Shown piece by piece: positions 26,286 through 38,754 of a DNA stretch of 64,000 nucleotides. The position numbers and the translations under genes were made by a program. The stretch is from Anarhynchus alexandrinus. Taxonomy: Eukaryota; Chordata; Aves; Charadriiformes; Charadriidae. Location of the stretch: assembly GCA_008711295.1 (NCBI GenBank), contig VUYV01000044.1, forward strand, positions 1,059,201-1,123,200. The letters run 5' to 3'. The notes under the pieces were generated by a model. The model worked only from the letters and a program-made list of their open reading frames with translations, was not told where the DNA came from and made no database searches. Numbering within the stretch: the first letter of the stretch is position 1; every line of letters begins with the position of its first letter.

Positions 26286-29200
26286 AATATTCTTGAGACT
26301 GAAATACGTGGTCAGTAGAACTCCCATCTTTGTTGAGCACCTCACTTGTTCAGGTCTCACATCTTTTATACTAATAAAAAATAAAAAAAATATAAAAAAA
26401 GATATTTCTTGTTACAGGCAAGAAGCAGAAGTCATTGCTTTGCACCCATAAAGTCTCAGTCATGTACCCTACATCCACACCACTAACCTGTCAATAACTG
26501 TTTAAGCTAGGGTTAGTCTGCAGGGAGTAGTTCAGGTCACATAGCAGTGACCACTCTAGTATCTCCAACTGATGATTAAAATAATACATTTTGGCAAAGA
26601 CCACTGCAAACTTTCTAGTATAACTTATTTTGTCACGTGAAATGGGAGGTGTATCATCCACAGCATGACTTTAATATGGCTCAAAGAATTCAGGAAAAGT
26701 AGTTGTGGTATGAAAGGCGGCACTATTGCAGGGGAACTGTTGTTCCCTGGCTATGTTAACTGAATGGAGATCATCGATAAACTGTCTATGAAAGTGAAGT
26801 TGATATTTTAAAATGTGATAAATGACACAAGAGCTCAAAAAAGGAAAATCAATAATGATGAATCTTTAAACATTGTACGCGTAGGCCTGCATATGTGCAA
26901 ACAGCATGGGGTAACTTGCCCGGCCAGATTTTCATGTATCTGGCAAAAGATATTCTCAAGAAGAGAGGGTCCTTTGAGAGAAAATTTGAAATTGGACATT
27001 TCAAGACGTATATAAACATACCATATATACAAATTACTAGCAGATTTTCAAAGCTTGCCCAGTTATATCTACAAGTTCTCTGCACTGCTAGTTTCTCACA
27101 ATCTGCTGCATTAACATGTAACTTCATAACACAGGAAAATAAAATTACAGTGTTGCTAATCCAGGAACATCGATAAAACTTACAAGCTCTTATATTAAAA
27201 CCCTTTCAAAAAGGAAAGTAAAACTACAGAGTGAAAGACATCAAATTTAGGAAATGCTATTGTTCCTACACTGCAATTCATGTATAGCATACTCACTTTA
27301 ATTGTATGATTAAAAAAATATTTTAACATACGCTTCAGTACAGAGTACAGGAACAAAATACAAGGTATGTATTTTTGAGGGTGTTTAGTGTCTTAACAGA
27401 TCAGAAAAACAATTGGTGGAAAGGCCTTCTGAACCCTGCTTTGCTGGGATAAATCATGGTCAGTCACTCTAAAGACAGCACGTGCAAAAATGAATTGGTC
27501 AGAAAGTAAAGAGAAGAGAAAAATGAAGTTAGAAAATTGACAGGGTTTGTTCCACCCCCCTCAAGAGAGCTGCCAGACATGCAAATTAAAGTACTGATTA
27601 TGTAATCATTTTAGTTAGTTATCACAATTCAAGCAAGACTATTAAATCAGAAAGACTGTTCCCACAACCTTCTAAAAAAAAGAGGAAAAGACAATTTTTT
27701 CTTAACTTTTCTTTTTTTTCCTAGAAAGCAATTGTGTCATTCTCCCCCAAAATTCAACAACGTCAAACTGACAGAAAAAGTCCAAAGAGACCTTAACGTA
27801 TTGCTCTTACAAGCTCAGGCAGAGTGAGCAATGTAGTTATAGGAGATAGTACCTGTTCCTTCTGCAGCAAGAATGTGTGTTCTACGTCCTGCGCTCTGCT
27901 GTCGAGAACTGTAAGACAGTGTCCTATAATTGTTATCAAAATCATGCTTTCAAAGAATTTTAAAAAGCTATGTTTCATTTATAGTACAAAAACTGTATCT
28001 GATATTTATTTTTTCGTATTATCATTATTTACAGCAATTCTGAGCAGTTGAGCCTCCTGTTTACTCCGATGGAAACATATGGTGCTACATATCTGCAATA
28101 AGCAACCATTCTGACAGGCATCACAAAAGTTCAGCATCACTTTCCAACCTTACTTCAATCAAGTCGTTTCATGAGCTCTCTTAATTTGTCTGGGCTGTCA
28201 GACTAGCTCATAGCAATGCTGTGACTAACTTCAATGCAGGAGTTTTGAACAAATGGCAGGGAAGTAACAATTGGCTCCACAGCTGTTTGCAACCTGATCA
28301 AAAAGATACTGTTCACCAAATACTGACTGAAAAAAACCAAAGTTCTCTGTATTTTTTCATTATTCCTCCCCCAGTCCCAGTTACAAACAAGAATATGAAG
28401 AATATAAATGTTTCTCACTAATCACTTATAGTGCATTTGTAACATTTTTATATTTAATTTTTAAAATAAAAATGTCCTTATCTTAATAATCCTATCAATT
28501 CATGTTCTGCATGATTTTCAGATCCCCACTAACAGAAAGAACAGCTTTGGAAGCAGACTGAGCCAATGCTTACAATAACTACTTTTCTGATACTCTGTGG
28601 CAAAGTACTGCCATTTTATTGCAGTCAGATGTTGTGGAGTACACTACACTACAATAATAGAACACAAATATTCCCCTATTATATTTAATTTGAGTAAGCC
28701 AAAGCAAAATGCTCAGTGCTCACACTGATCAGCAGCAGTACATCTCAGTAAAACCAGTTTAATCTGGACTGCTATTTTGTATTAAAAAAATGCTATTTTT
28801 TAACATATAAATGGTAAAGCCTTTTGGTTGGTTGGTTTTTGTGCAGTTGATTTAATTTTACGTTGCACTGCAGAAATTCTGAGCCATAGAAGCAGAGCGG
28901 AACATAGCTGAGATGATGGACACGTTATTTCCTTTTCAATAGGTGACTTTATTTTTTCGGTAAGACTAGACCACTGCTATCCCAGTGACATAGAGGACAG
29001 ACATGTGACTCATCAAATGCCAATCAAGAATGTTACCTATGCAAAGCTGTCAATAGCCTTCTGAGCACAGCCAAGGTTTCTGACAATTGGTTTGTGATTA
29101 CACTTTCATAATTTGGCTCAGACAACAGAAACTGCCCAGCGTTCATACTGCTGAAAGCACTGGCAGGTATCAGTTACACGTAGCACTGGTCATCTTCATG

Positions 29201-32200
29201 ATCCCAAGACCTAGGTTTTCACAAATTGGGTCACTACTGCCAACTAGAGGGAATGGTGGTAAACTCACACCTAGGAACAGCAATATACTACTTTTAGCAA
29301 ACAAAAGCAGTTAGATTTATGGTCTGTTGCTTGCTGTCCTAGGGCAAATAACCTGTCACCACCACTTTTTTACATCATTATCCTTACATTGCCAATCTCT
29401 ACACAGTGGCTGAACACACAAGTAGTGCTTCACTGAGCCTCTGAACTGCTATACTCCAGCAAACCTCTCCAGAGTTGTCTGACTTAATTCTTTGCTTCCC
29501 TGTCGCTTATCTCCTTAACTTCTTTCATTCAACACCAAAGATTGTTTGAACACAAAAGCCAAACCTATTTGCCTATATGACTTAAAATGAATATTCACCA
29601 TTCTGGTTCAATTCTGATGATTGACATGATTATAGCTCTCAGCAATGAGTTCCCCACACAGCCTGAAAGTCTGAAAAGAGCAGCAGCAAAATTAATGGAA
29701 GCCAGGAATGGAATAATGGAAGCTTGTTAGTTACTCAGACCCCAGAGACCTTGAATTGCACAGTTCCTGGTTGGCATCGTGCACTGAATCATAGAAACAT
29801 CTAGAGAGAACAAAACCAATGAAGTACACCGCATCATATGATACCTGCTCTGACTACTAAGCAGTTAATTCAAATCAGCGCAGAGTTTTGAGGATGTAAC
29901 ACATAAGAAATGTATCTAAAGCCAAAATAATAAAGTGCTGGATATAATAAAGCAGACACATTTCAGTTAGATAGTGCTAAATCATTACACTCGGAACAAG
30001 TAAACTCTTCTATTACACTGAACACAAGGATAACCTTAGAGGTAGCAGGAGAAAGGCTGTCTTACATGATAGGTTTTAACCATAGCTCGAAGAATAAATA
30101 GCCAAAGTCACAGCATATCGGGTTCTCAGTGCCCAGAAGGATACTAAATGGTCAAAAACATTTATTTAAGCAAACAGGTATATATCTAATATAGGCAAAC
30201 AGAGGGCCCCCTAACTTACTCATGGAACAACTAACATGTGGGTGGCTGCTCTTAGAGAAGGTGTAGCTGTACATCTGCGTTGCTTTTTCAGTGGCTATAC
30301 ATACATGCTTTTCTTGAGTCCAGTTGCATGCTGATGCAGACTCTGGCATGCAGCTTGGAAAAAGAAAAAAGAAAGCTCATTTTGGCAACAGGAGGCCTTC
30401 CTGAAAGCACAGTAACTGAACTCTGACACTACTCAGCTTCTCTGAATCAACAGAGGCCATTCAATTTGGCATCTGCACAGCAAAGCTAATCACATTCAGC
30501 GTTTAAACATTGGGGTAGACAGTGAGATGAATTAGAAATCTGAATTCTTAGCAAGTAGAATAGCAAAGCATTGGCAAGTTCTAAAAAGCCAAAAACTTTC
30601 CAAGGATCTCTTAAATGAGAAAAGACTAAGATGTTTGCTGTGGAGTTTTAACTCTCCACCCAGTAGACATACATTCTTCCATTAGTTGTCAAAACAAATA
30701 CATTGCTGTCCTAACACCTCCAATATTTAAAGTTTACTTTGCTTCGCGAATCAATTATTAAAACTTCTCTCTCATGAAAGACATTTCCTTTTCAGCATTT
30801 ATTCCTCATTTCTAGCACTATAAATGAACTATTTTATAAAACAAGCATATTTCCAATAAGGCAAATTAGCCGAGATAGGTAAATCACTGCAACTCACTGA
30901 CAAGCAGGTTTATGAATAATTAAGTAGCTGATATACAGCTGCATTACCATCAGCCTCTTATTCAGACTGCCATATTTCTCAGCATGACACAGGCAAGACT
31001 TTGTTTCTGCAGTATAAAGAGACTCTTAATTAAATCTTCATTCTTCAGTGTACCAAGGTTTAGCCTTCTTTATATGAGCTCAGATTATTATATTTAATGC
31101 TGAAAAATGGTCAATTTCTGCTTAAATTCCCTAGACTGCTGATGGGATTTCCTTACAATTCTTTGTTGTTTCCAACTTCTTTATTTTAAAGTGCTAACCA
31201 TTCTTTATGTAGAAATTAATTGCACTACTCCAGTCTTCAAAGTAGTCATCTGAATATTATCATTCTTGAGAAATTTCCATTTTAACATATTGTTAGTATG
31301 TTGGAGTGATCTTAACCCGCAGTCATAAAATTCCACGTAATTGCCCATGTCTTAATGACCTCAGGCTTTGAATACAATCATTGGTCTTTGCACACTGCCT
31401 GTCACTTTTAGTGCTTGAGTATTGACATGGTATCTCTTTTAGGTTCTTTGCAGCCCTTTAATGACTATACCAATTAATAATGCATCATTCTCTCTCCTCT
31501 AGCTAATTTTAATTGCTGTAATTTATGTCCCTAGACAATTCTTGCACTACAGATGTAATCTATACCACCGTGACTGAGTTAGAAGATCACACTCTCAAGG
31601 TCCCTAGCAGATAAACAACACAATTTCAAGTTCATAGACATCATCTACAATTGACATCAATTACTGTTCAAGGAAACAAGTCATGACATTACAGGTAACA
31701 AACAGCTCATTTTTATGTTCTGGAGCAGAGTGGACTTCACCAGCAGGGCTTTGACAATTACCGCTTCACAGACAGTGCTTTATGGAGATACTCAGATACT
31801 TTGAAAGGGAAAAATCCACCTAAAATTAGCAAACGTAGGGGTCCTGAAGTTCTTCAGCAGGGCAAGGCCTATACTGCTACACAGATATTATCAGAAATAC
31901 AAAACACCTTTGAGGTAGTATTATATTGTGGCATGAACACGCTAGTTACTCACCTACAGCCTGAGAAAATGCATAAGAAACTTCAGCTTTTATTAAAATG
32001 TGTTTGCAAAGCTCACGGGTACAAACAAAATCATACAGAAAAAAGTTTATAACTAATCTCTACTCAGCTCTACAGACAGCCCAAAATGAAGGGTATAACT
32101 ATGAACTGTGTTTGTTACATATTATTCAGTTCATCCCCTTGCCAGTATTAGGGATGCTTCACAAATCATATTCCAGAGTTTCACTTAGTATAGCTTACTT

Positions 32201-33298
32201 TGATCCACAGCCCTGTAAAGTTCAGCCTCTCTGTTTTTACTGTCATCTCTTATTACCTTCAATCCACCTCGTCAAAACTATAAAGCTCCTTGTGCCAGTT
32301 GCTTCCATTTCTCTTCCAAAGGACACAGAACCATTAGACAGCCTACAACCTGCATCTAGATGCATCTAACTATGCACAGTATAATCCACTCAATTTATGT
32401 GATAGAGTCTCCCACTGTACTCGAATATTTTCTATTCTCAGTGAGTCAAAACCCATTAAAAATATAATACAAATGTCAGTTTTGGACAAGATCATATTTA
32501 CGCCTTTCCAAAGACGGAAAGTTCAAGACCAACAGGGTTAGAAATCCATGGAAAGAATGTAAAATGGCTAACTTGCCTGCTGTCTTAGTAGCAAACTGTT
32601 TACACCAGGTATAATATATTTGGAGTTCACCAAAACATAATGCTATTGCAGATTACTTGAAAAGTATTCAACCCTGCCTGGGTTCAGTGTTGTAAGTGAA
32701 TGGGACTAAAGATCCAGGACATAATTTGGCATTTGTGTTATTGATATAAGTACTATATTTCATAGGGTACAAAACCATTAAAATGATTGCCCTCAAGCAC
32801 AGCAATACCCACAATTCTTACGCAACAAATATGCACCCTGTTAAACAACCAAATAAATTTACTTTTAACACAGACAGTGTAATTTGTTCCAGTCATCTTT
32901 AATTGATCCTTTCCCTTTGAACAGTGTTGTTTTTTAATTTATGAGATCACTAAACAAAAGATAGAATGAAAAGCAAAACTTATTGTGGCTTGCAATGCAT
33001 CTATCATCATTCAACTTCCAAGTGCCTACTAATAAATCTTTGAAATAGTACACATCCTTAACTAGTCTCTAGTGAACTATATTATTATATACTATCCTCA
33101 GAAGTCATCTAAAATGCTCCATATATTTGATGGCACAGAGCCAATATGTCACATGTCTTTAACCTGTTTCCTTTTGTCTATTAGAACTGAGGCACTCATT
33201 TGCTGTTAATTACTTCTAATAGCCAGAAAGGTGAAAGGGTGATGGAAACACACAGGTAGGGTGGAACAGAGTGGGAGACTCTACCAGATATCAGTCCC
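26286..33298. other. Long non-coding region without recognised genes
   Basis: About 7 kb of AT-rich sequence. Overlapping open frames occur on both strands at 26815-27176 and on the plus strand at 31801-32369, with no recognisable domain. A strong polypyrimidine tract with AG on the minus strand (30352-30380) resembles a splice acceptor but no convincing exon follows. 28826-28842 is a G/T-rich tract. Confidence 0.4.
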
Positions 33299-33567
33299 TT
33301 AACTACGCCTGTATACCTCCCTGTGGAACTTGGAAGTAAACCTAGAAGCCCTCAGTTGCTGAAGCCCCCTTTCTGTCAGCAAAAAGCTGTTTAGGTTGCT
33401 GGCAAGATGCACCTCAGTGCTTTCATGCAGCTGGCTCACATGGAGAGGATAACAAGCTGTTACTACAGCACTTACTCCACTCATCAAGTAGTACCCAACG
33501 GTATGAACCTGAAGGTTGCCATCACTCTTCCCACACACTGGCCTGCGGTAGTCTTCCACATGACAGC
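33299..33567 (-). other. Exon-like coding block, gene not recognised
   Basis: On the minus strand a frame runs open from about 33567 to a TAA at 33299. Its codons are purine-first in about 51 of 86 positions, and it is richer in GC and CpG than its surroundings. The translation has balanced composition (EDYRRPVCGKSDGNLQVHTV near the start, HREVYRRS at the end). A pyrimidine-rich TTTTTTGGTTCTGTTTAG lies just upstream (about 33571-33588) and could be a splice acceptor. An internal GGAGTAAGT could be a donor. I recognise no domain. It could be a terminal exon, a decayed exon or chance. Confidence 0.3.
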
Positions 33568-33599
33568 AAAAGCAAACTAAACAGAACCAAAAAATCTCA

Positions 33600-36500
33600 A
33601 GCAGTAATCAAACAACCCTCCACTACAAAAAGCATGTTTAACTGTAAATGATTATGCAGACATTTAACTGTTAGTGACTTCTGTTGAATGTCTGAGAAAT
33701 TACTTAAAGCAAGGTTTTTCCAGAGTTGATAGCTTAGATTACAACGGCCAACATTTCCTGGGTGTTTAACTGACTATCTCAGAGGCATTGTACATGCTAA
33801 ATTGCAAATGAAGCCAGAGATGTGCTTATGACAATTATGCTGTAAAATGCTATAAAAATGCAGAGTCATCTAGATAAGTCAATCCCCCAAATTCCTAAGA
33901 TAACCACTAAATTTTAATCTAAATTGCATCACATCTATCTTCCCCTTGTCTGAAAAGGTAGCAGTAATGATACCTGATTTGAAATTACTCTAAAAGTCAC
34001 GAAGTATTTCAATATTATGTTGGTAGTCACTGTAAAAAGAACAAAAGTAGTTAGTAATTCTGCATTCAGGTTCACTATTGTATAGTGCCTGAGAAGCCAG
34101 GCATCAGGACAGTAAAAAGAAAGTGCTGCAGTTATCTGATGCCATAAGCTCCATCTGTCCCGCATATTGAATGAGGGAAAACAAAACAAACATTTTAGAC
34201 ATGGTCACATACAATAATATACCTGTGCTAGGGACCAAACTGTAAGAACTCTTGAGTGCTCAACTTTACAGGCATAAAATTAAAAGGGGGTCAGTGTGTG
34301 TTTAAGTATTTAACTACAGCCGAACCTCAGCTGCTAAAACAGTTGTGACAGTCACTCACAATCAGTTCAAATTCAAAATTGCAACTGTCACATAAAGACA
34401 TTCATATCTCTTTCATCAACCTCTCTTCACTGCCAATCAGTTTTCACTTGCCGACCCCTTTGAGCTTACATTTTTCAGTAAGCAGAGACAAGGTTGCAGC
34501 TTTTGAGGACTACACAGTCTGCTGTAACACAGTCAAGGAGCGTACACAAGTATAATGAAATTGAATCTGTGCATGCAAGAGCAGCACATTTCTCCATGAG
34601 TAACTCTGGCTAGCAGCATTATTGCCTGCAGAAAAATCAAGCATGGGAGCCAAATGTACCACCGCTTTCCATTAAAACTCCCTCTTAAAAAAGGGAGACA
34701 AAGCCAGATTCCTAGGACAGTGGAGGAAATAATCATTATAAAGATGTAGTTCTACTGAAAGCCACACACAATAGCAAGGTCAGCAGAGTGGTGTCTCTCT
34801 ATGACTTAGAATTAAGCTTATAATAGGTTTCTCCAGTAGCTCACATGTGAACTGCAAAGCAATTTTTTCTTCCTTTCTTGCTGTATCATACAGTAATAAG
34901 TATGTCAAGCAAAGAAAATGCCTAACACCACATTATGTAAGAAAAAAAAAAAGCCCCAAAATCTAAAAACCCCCTTAAATCTGCTTTGTTGTATTCCTTT
35001 AACTCCTGAAGGATTGAACATAGCCTCTACGTTACTGCCAAAAGCCTAAATTGTAGCAAAGCTAAATGCTACATGCTCCAGATTCCTAAGACTGGAACAG
35101 CTATAAAGAAATTTGCAGCCACTACAACTAGCAGCTGCTGGTGTTGTAAATAATTTTATTTTAATTAGAGAGCTTTTGTAGTATTTCTCATTATCTATAT
35201 ACTTAAGTACAATCAGGCTCAAAGGCTGTGCAATTACTTCCTTGGTCTACAAGATAACAAGCCATGCAAAATATTCACAGTGAAACACAAAAGGCTTGAA
35301 AGGTGAAGTTTGTTCATCTTTATTCCACTACTTGCAGTGAAGAATTTTTTTTTTTAAATAGTAGAGAGAGTTGCTCAATTTTTATGACCACATGACAGGG
35401 TTTGTTAAAAAATATTAATCAAAAAAATGCACACAAATCCAACCGCCACCACACTCCACAACTGTTTATATTGAATACTAGGTAAGAGATTTGTTATTTA
35501 TAAAATGACAAAAGAGACACTCTGCAATAGATTAATAACGATGCATTGCTAACACCATGTATTCAGTTGAAACGAAGTTATAGTATCCTGAAACTGACAC
35601 TTAATCCAAATTAATATTTTAAGTAATTTCTCAGTCATGCCCTAAATGGAAGCATAATAAGAAACTTCCTATGCCAAAGTTCCTCTGTACAAGGGGTAAA
35701 GACACATAGAATGGCAAAAATGGAGGAATAAAAACCTACCTCATATTCAAGAAAGTCCAAATTCCCCAATATTGACTGGCTATATTTGGGCATATTTTGT
35801 CCCTTATAGATATATGCTACTGTGACGTGAAATATTAAAAAAATGTAAAAATTTAAAAGTAATTTTAAAAAAAATATAATCGGAATCATTTTGAAAGTAC
35901 AGACCAAAACCTCTTCAGGGTGATTGGACAGAAGGGACAGAAAACCATACTGAGCAGTTCATCTAGTCACTTCTTAAAAAGAAAGCTTCCTTTCCTCCTT
36001 GTGTGAGGATTGTTAATCACAGAACACTTCCAGACATGAAAAAATGGGTGGCCAAATCTTCAGACTGGCAGTGGCACAACTCCCCAAGACAGTTACTTCC
36101 ACCCACTGGTGGTTACTCCCCTCTACCTCCTTATGTGCATTTACCCTGCACTGTGTTGTTTTACGTTAGTATCACAGTAAAATACTAGGTCCTTGCTTAA
36201 AACTGTGGTTGCAAAGTAACAAGGCAAAGGGCGGGAAGAGAGGGCAAAGGGCAGAAAGAGAAAACATACCAAACTGAATTTTAGAGTATTCAGAAAGCAA
36301 TGAGAAAGGAGTGATGAAGACAAAAGAGATCTCTCAAAATGCAAGAGTGAGGAAATTGAGCAGTACAGAAGAGAAGGAATATGAACAGCTTGTCTAAACA
36401 GAAACATCAGAGGTAATTAGGAAAAAAGCAGCACAGATGTTTGCTTCTCTGCTCCAATAAAAGGTAAATGAACTGATCTTTAAATAGGACATGCTTTAAA

Positions 36501-37637
36501 AACTCCAACCTGGCCAAGAGCTCAGCTATATTATTAATTACACCGATCTGTCATCTGAATTTATTGTGAAGACCAGCATTTAGAACCAATGTACTGCAAC
36601 AATCTTATTTGTAATAGTCATTCTTGTAACATCCTTCCATGAGTCAGACATCGAACAGGAAGGCTATCTCCCAGAGTGAGGCACATGACACGAAAAATCA
36701 AAGAGAAAGATGGACTATATTTCCATTACATTGTGCTGGTACATACTACCAGACTCTCAGCCTTGGTTTCAGATTTGGACCACAGGTCTTAAACTGAAGA
36801 GGGAAAGATAATTGCCTGAAAGTACATGAAAAAGATTCACTATTCCATGTAGAATACTGGACACAGGACAGATCTTCAATATAAGGCAAATGTGACATAG
36901 TTAAAAAACTGTATCTTAGTAGATTATCTTGGCAACTTAGAACATTGGAACCACAAACCTGATAATTTCATAGAGTTCAGAGTGTACTTTAGTACTACTT
37001 GATTGAGAAGCCACAGAGTCAATGAACTACATTCAAAATTTTAAATCCCTCCTGCCCACACCAGATCATCAATTGTCAGAAATCAATACATCTACTAAGT
37101 GTAATATGACTACACGGATTTACAGTAATGGTGACTTTTTTCAAGCTTTCTCAGAAAAGCAGCACTTCCTGTAAAGATCAACCATTAAAAAGATACTTGA
37201 CAATTTTTCAACTGTCAGGAAAATACTTGCTTTCTATTATTTGACACAAGAGATTTCCTGGAAACCAAAATTAAATTTTTTTTTGCATAAAAAAAGGAAA
37301 CTTTGAGCTCTATTCCTCAGGCAAAACTACTCATCAGTAAATAAACTTTGAACATGTCTACAAGTGTCCTCATGGAATAGATGAGTGAATTTTAAGTGCC
37401 ACAGAGACTAGGCAATTAACATAGTACAAGAGGGTTTTACACTCACAAGGTCAGCAATTGGTCTTCTATAGAGGAACACTGAAGTGAGCAATCACGCTTT
37501 CCAGTATCAGCAGCTGTAAAATATTAACATGAACAAATTGGTAAGCGATTCACTAGCATGCACAATTTTTCTTTAATTTACACATATAACTAAAGCAGTC
37601 CACTTAAAGTCAGACTTTAGGAACACATGGCAAATAC
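33600..37637. other. Non-coding AT-rich region
   Basis: No supportable gene or repeat family. There is an A-run at 34942-34953 followed by C/A-rich sequence, and a T-run at 35347-35356. Minus-strand frames at 33935-34189, 34533-34736, 35635-35907 and 36141-36407 lack recognisable features. Confidence 0.4.
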
Positions 37638-37920
37638 CTTAATCGGAGGTTTCCTCCAAAGAGGCGGCATAACAGCATTGCTATATTCCCCCTTCTAAGG
37701 TACTGATTTATTCAGGACATCAAAAACTGTACCCATTAAGCTACGAATAGCACTCTGTACAACACCTGATGGAAGGACTTCCATGCAACTATTAACTAGC
37801 ATTAAGTAAATACCAATATGACCGATTTCTTTAGACAAAGCATCAGGCAAGGATGATAACACCACCACCAAAGAAATCACACCATTTTGCAAAACTATCC
37901 ATAAGCAGTCTTTTATTTCT
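37638..37920 (-). other. Exon-like block with one in-frame stop; gene not recognised
   Basis: On the minus strand, after TTCTACAACAG (37921 and above), comes 1 nt plus 94 codons that end exactly at AAG followed by GTATTTG, a good splice donor. The first 74 codons are open (EIKDCLWIVLQNGVISLVVV at the start, FDVLNKSVP at the end), then one TAG (37695-37697), then 19 more coding-like codons (KGEYSNAVMPPLWRKPPIK). Purine-first codons make up about 61%, and the hydrophobic pattern suggests packed amphipathic helices of HEAT/ARM type. The acceptor side lies 6 bp from the left edge of the 248-bp duplication. Either the TAG is a true stop, the exon is decayed, or the pattern is chance. I cannot name a family. 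Confidence 0.4.
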
Positions 37921-37926
37921 CTGTTG

Positions 37927-38174
37927 TAGAATTAGTTTTGGAAAATGCTGGTCCTAACTTTAGCCTCTCAGGCACTCTTTCCTCCTTCAAAACACAAAAG
38001 TGGGTTTTTTTCCTGGTATACAGTACTAGCTAGTTTCTGCCACACTTCCCGCATGCAGTTGTCCTACCAGCATTAAACAAGGACTGATACGCTACTCTGC
38101 TCACTTCCAAGTTCTTCCATCAGTGATCCTGAACGGGCATTATATTTAGTACTGATGGTACTTAGGGATTCCAA
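37927..38174 (+). repeat. 248-bp direct duplication, left copy
   Basis: This block (TAGAATTAGTTTTGG ... CTTAGGGATTCCAA) recurs at 38262-38509 with no gap and only three mismatches by eye (about 98.8% identity). It stops immediately before the single N at 38175. Confidence 0.97.
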
Positions 38175-38175
38175 N
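38175..38175. other. Undetermined base (N), probable assembly seam
   Basis: This is the only N seen in the window. It lies exactly between the left duplicate and a CR1 fragment whose 3' part is missing, which suggests a contig or polishing seam rather than a random ambiguous call. Confidence 0.6.
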
Positions 38176-38261
38176 TCCTAATATCCAATCTAAACCTGCC
38201 CTGACATAACTTGAACCCGTTTCCTCTTGTCCTATCACTTGTCACCAGGGAGAAGAGGTCA
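38176..38261 (-). mobile_element. CR1 fragment (86 bp) between the duplicate copies
   Basis: Read on the minus strand it gives TGACCTCTTCTCCCTGGTGA, AGTGATAGGACAAGAGGAAA, CGGGTTCAAGTTATGTCAGG and GGATATTAGGA, which is the CR1 3' region just after the ORF. The element's 5' truncation point is at 38261. The expected last 150 or so bases, including the ATTCTATG signature, are absent at the N. Confidence 0.9.
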
Positions 38262-38509
38262 TAGAATTAGTTTTGGGAAATGCTGGTCCTACCTTTAGCC
38301 TCTCAGGCACTCTTTCCTCCTTCAAAACACAAAAGTGGGTTTTTTTCCTGGTATACAGTACTAGCTAGTTTCTGCCACACTTCCCGCATGCAGTTGTCCT
38401 ACCAGCATTAAACAAGGACTGATACGCTACTCCGCTCACTTCCAAGTTCTTCCATCAGTGATCCTGAACGGGCATTATATTTAGTACTGATGGTACTTAG
38501 GGATTCCAA
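38262..38509 (+). repeat. 248-bp direct duplication, right copy
   Basis: Partner of 37927-38174. Differences are GGGAAATG for GGAAAATG, CCTACC for CCTAAC and CTCCGC for CTCTGC. Its left flank is the CR1 piece, and its right flank (AGCAAATTCAAATC) continues as unique sequence. Confidence 0.97.
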
Positions 38510-38541
38510 AGCAAATTCAAATCTTGCTGAATTTGTTACTA

Positions 38542-38732
38542 CTAATACAAGTTGAGAATCAAAGTTTCTTCACCAGGACAGTCTGCAGTCTCTGTTGTGC
38601 TATCTTGCAGACTGCAACCCTGACACATGACAACAGCACAATTTGAGTGAACAAGTTTGCTCCTAACACATTGACTCTTTCCTATTAGGATAACCTCCAG
38701 ATCTGGTATGTGGGTAGAATTTTCAATCTCTA
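38542..38732 (-). other. Exon-like coding block, gene not recognised
   Basis: On the minus strand a classic acceptor, CCTGTATTTTTGTCTATAACAG (38733-38754), is followed by 62 open codons ending at TAG (38542-38544). The first residues are EIENSTHIPDLEVILIGKSQ; the middle is rich in Cys (NCAVVMCQGCSLQD, then ADCPGEE). About 40 of 62 codons start with a purine. A possible donor CCTGGTGAAG lies near the end, but its phase does not fit the block at 37638-37920, so the two cannot be joined simply. No family is recognised; an extracellular Cys-rich segment is possible. Confidence 0.3.
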
Positions 38733-38754
38733 CTGTTATAGACAAAAATACAGG

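Noticed and set aside
26815..27176. Open frames on both strands over the same DNA
   Set aside because: Coincident low stop density on both strands suggests local composition. Neither translation resembles a known protein.
31801..32369. Two overlapping plus-strand frames (83 and 123 codons)
   Set aside because: They overlap in different frames, show no recognisable motif and use unremarkable AT-rich codons.
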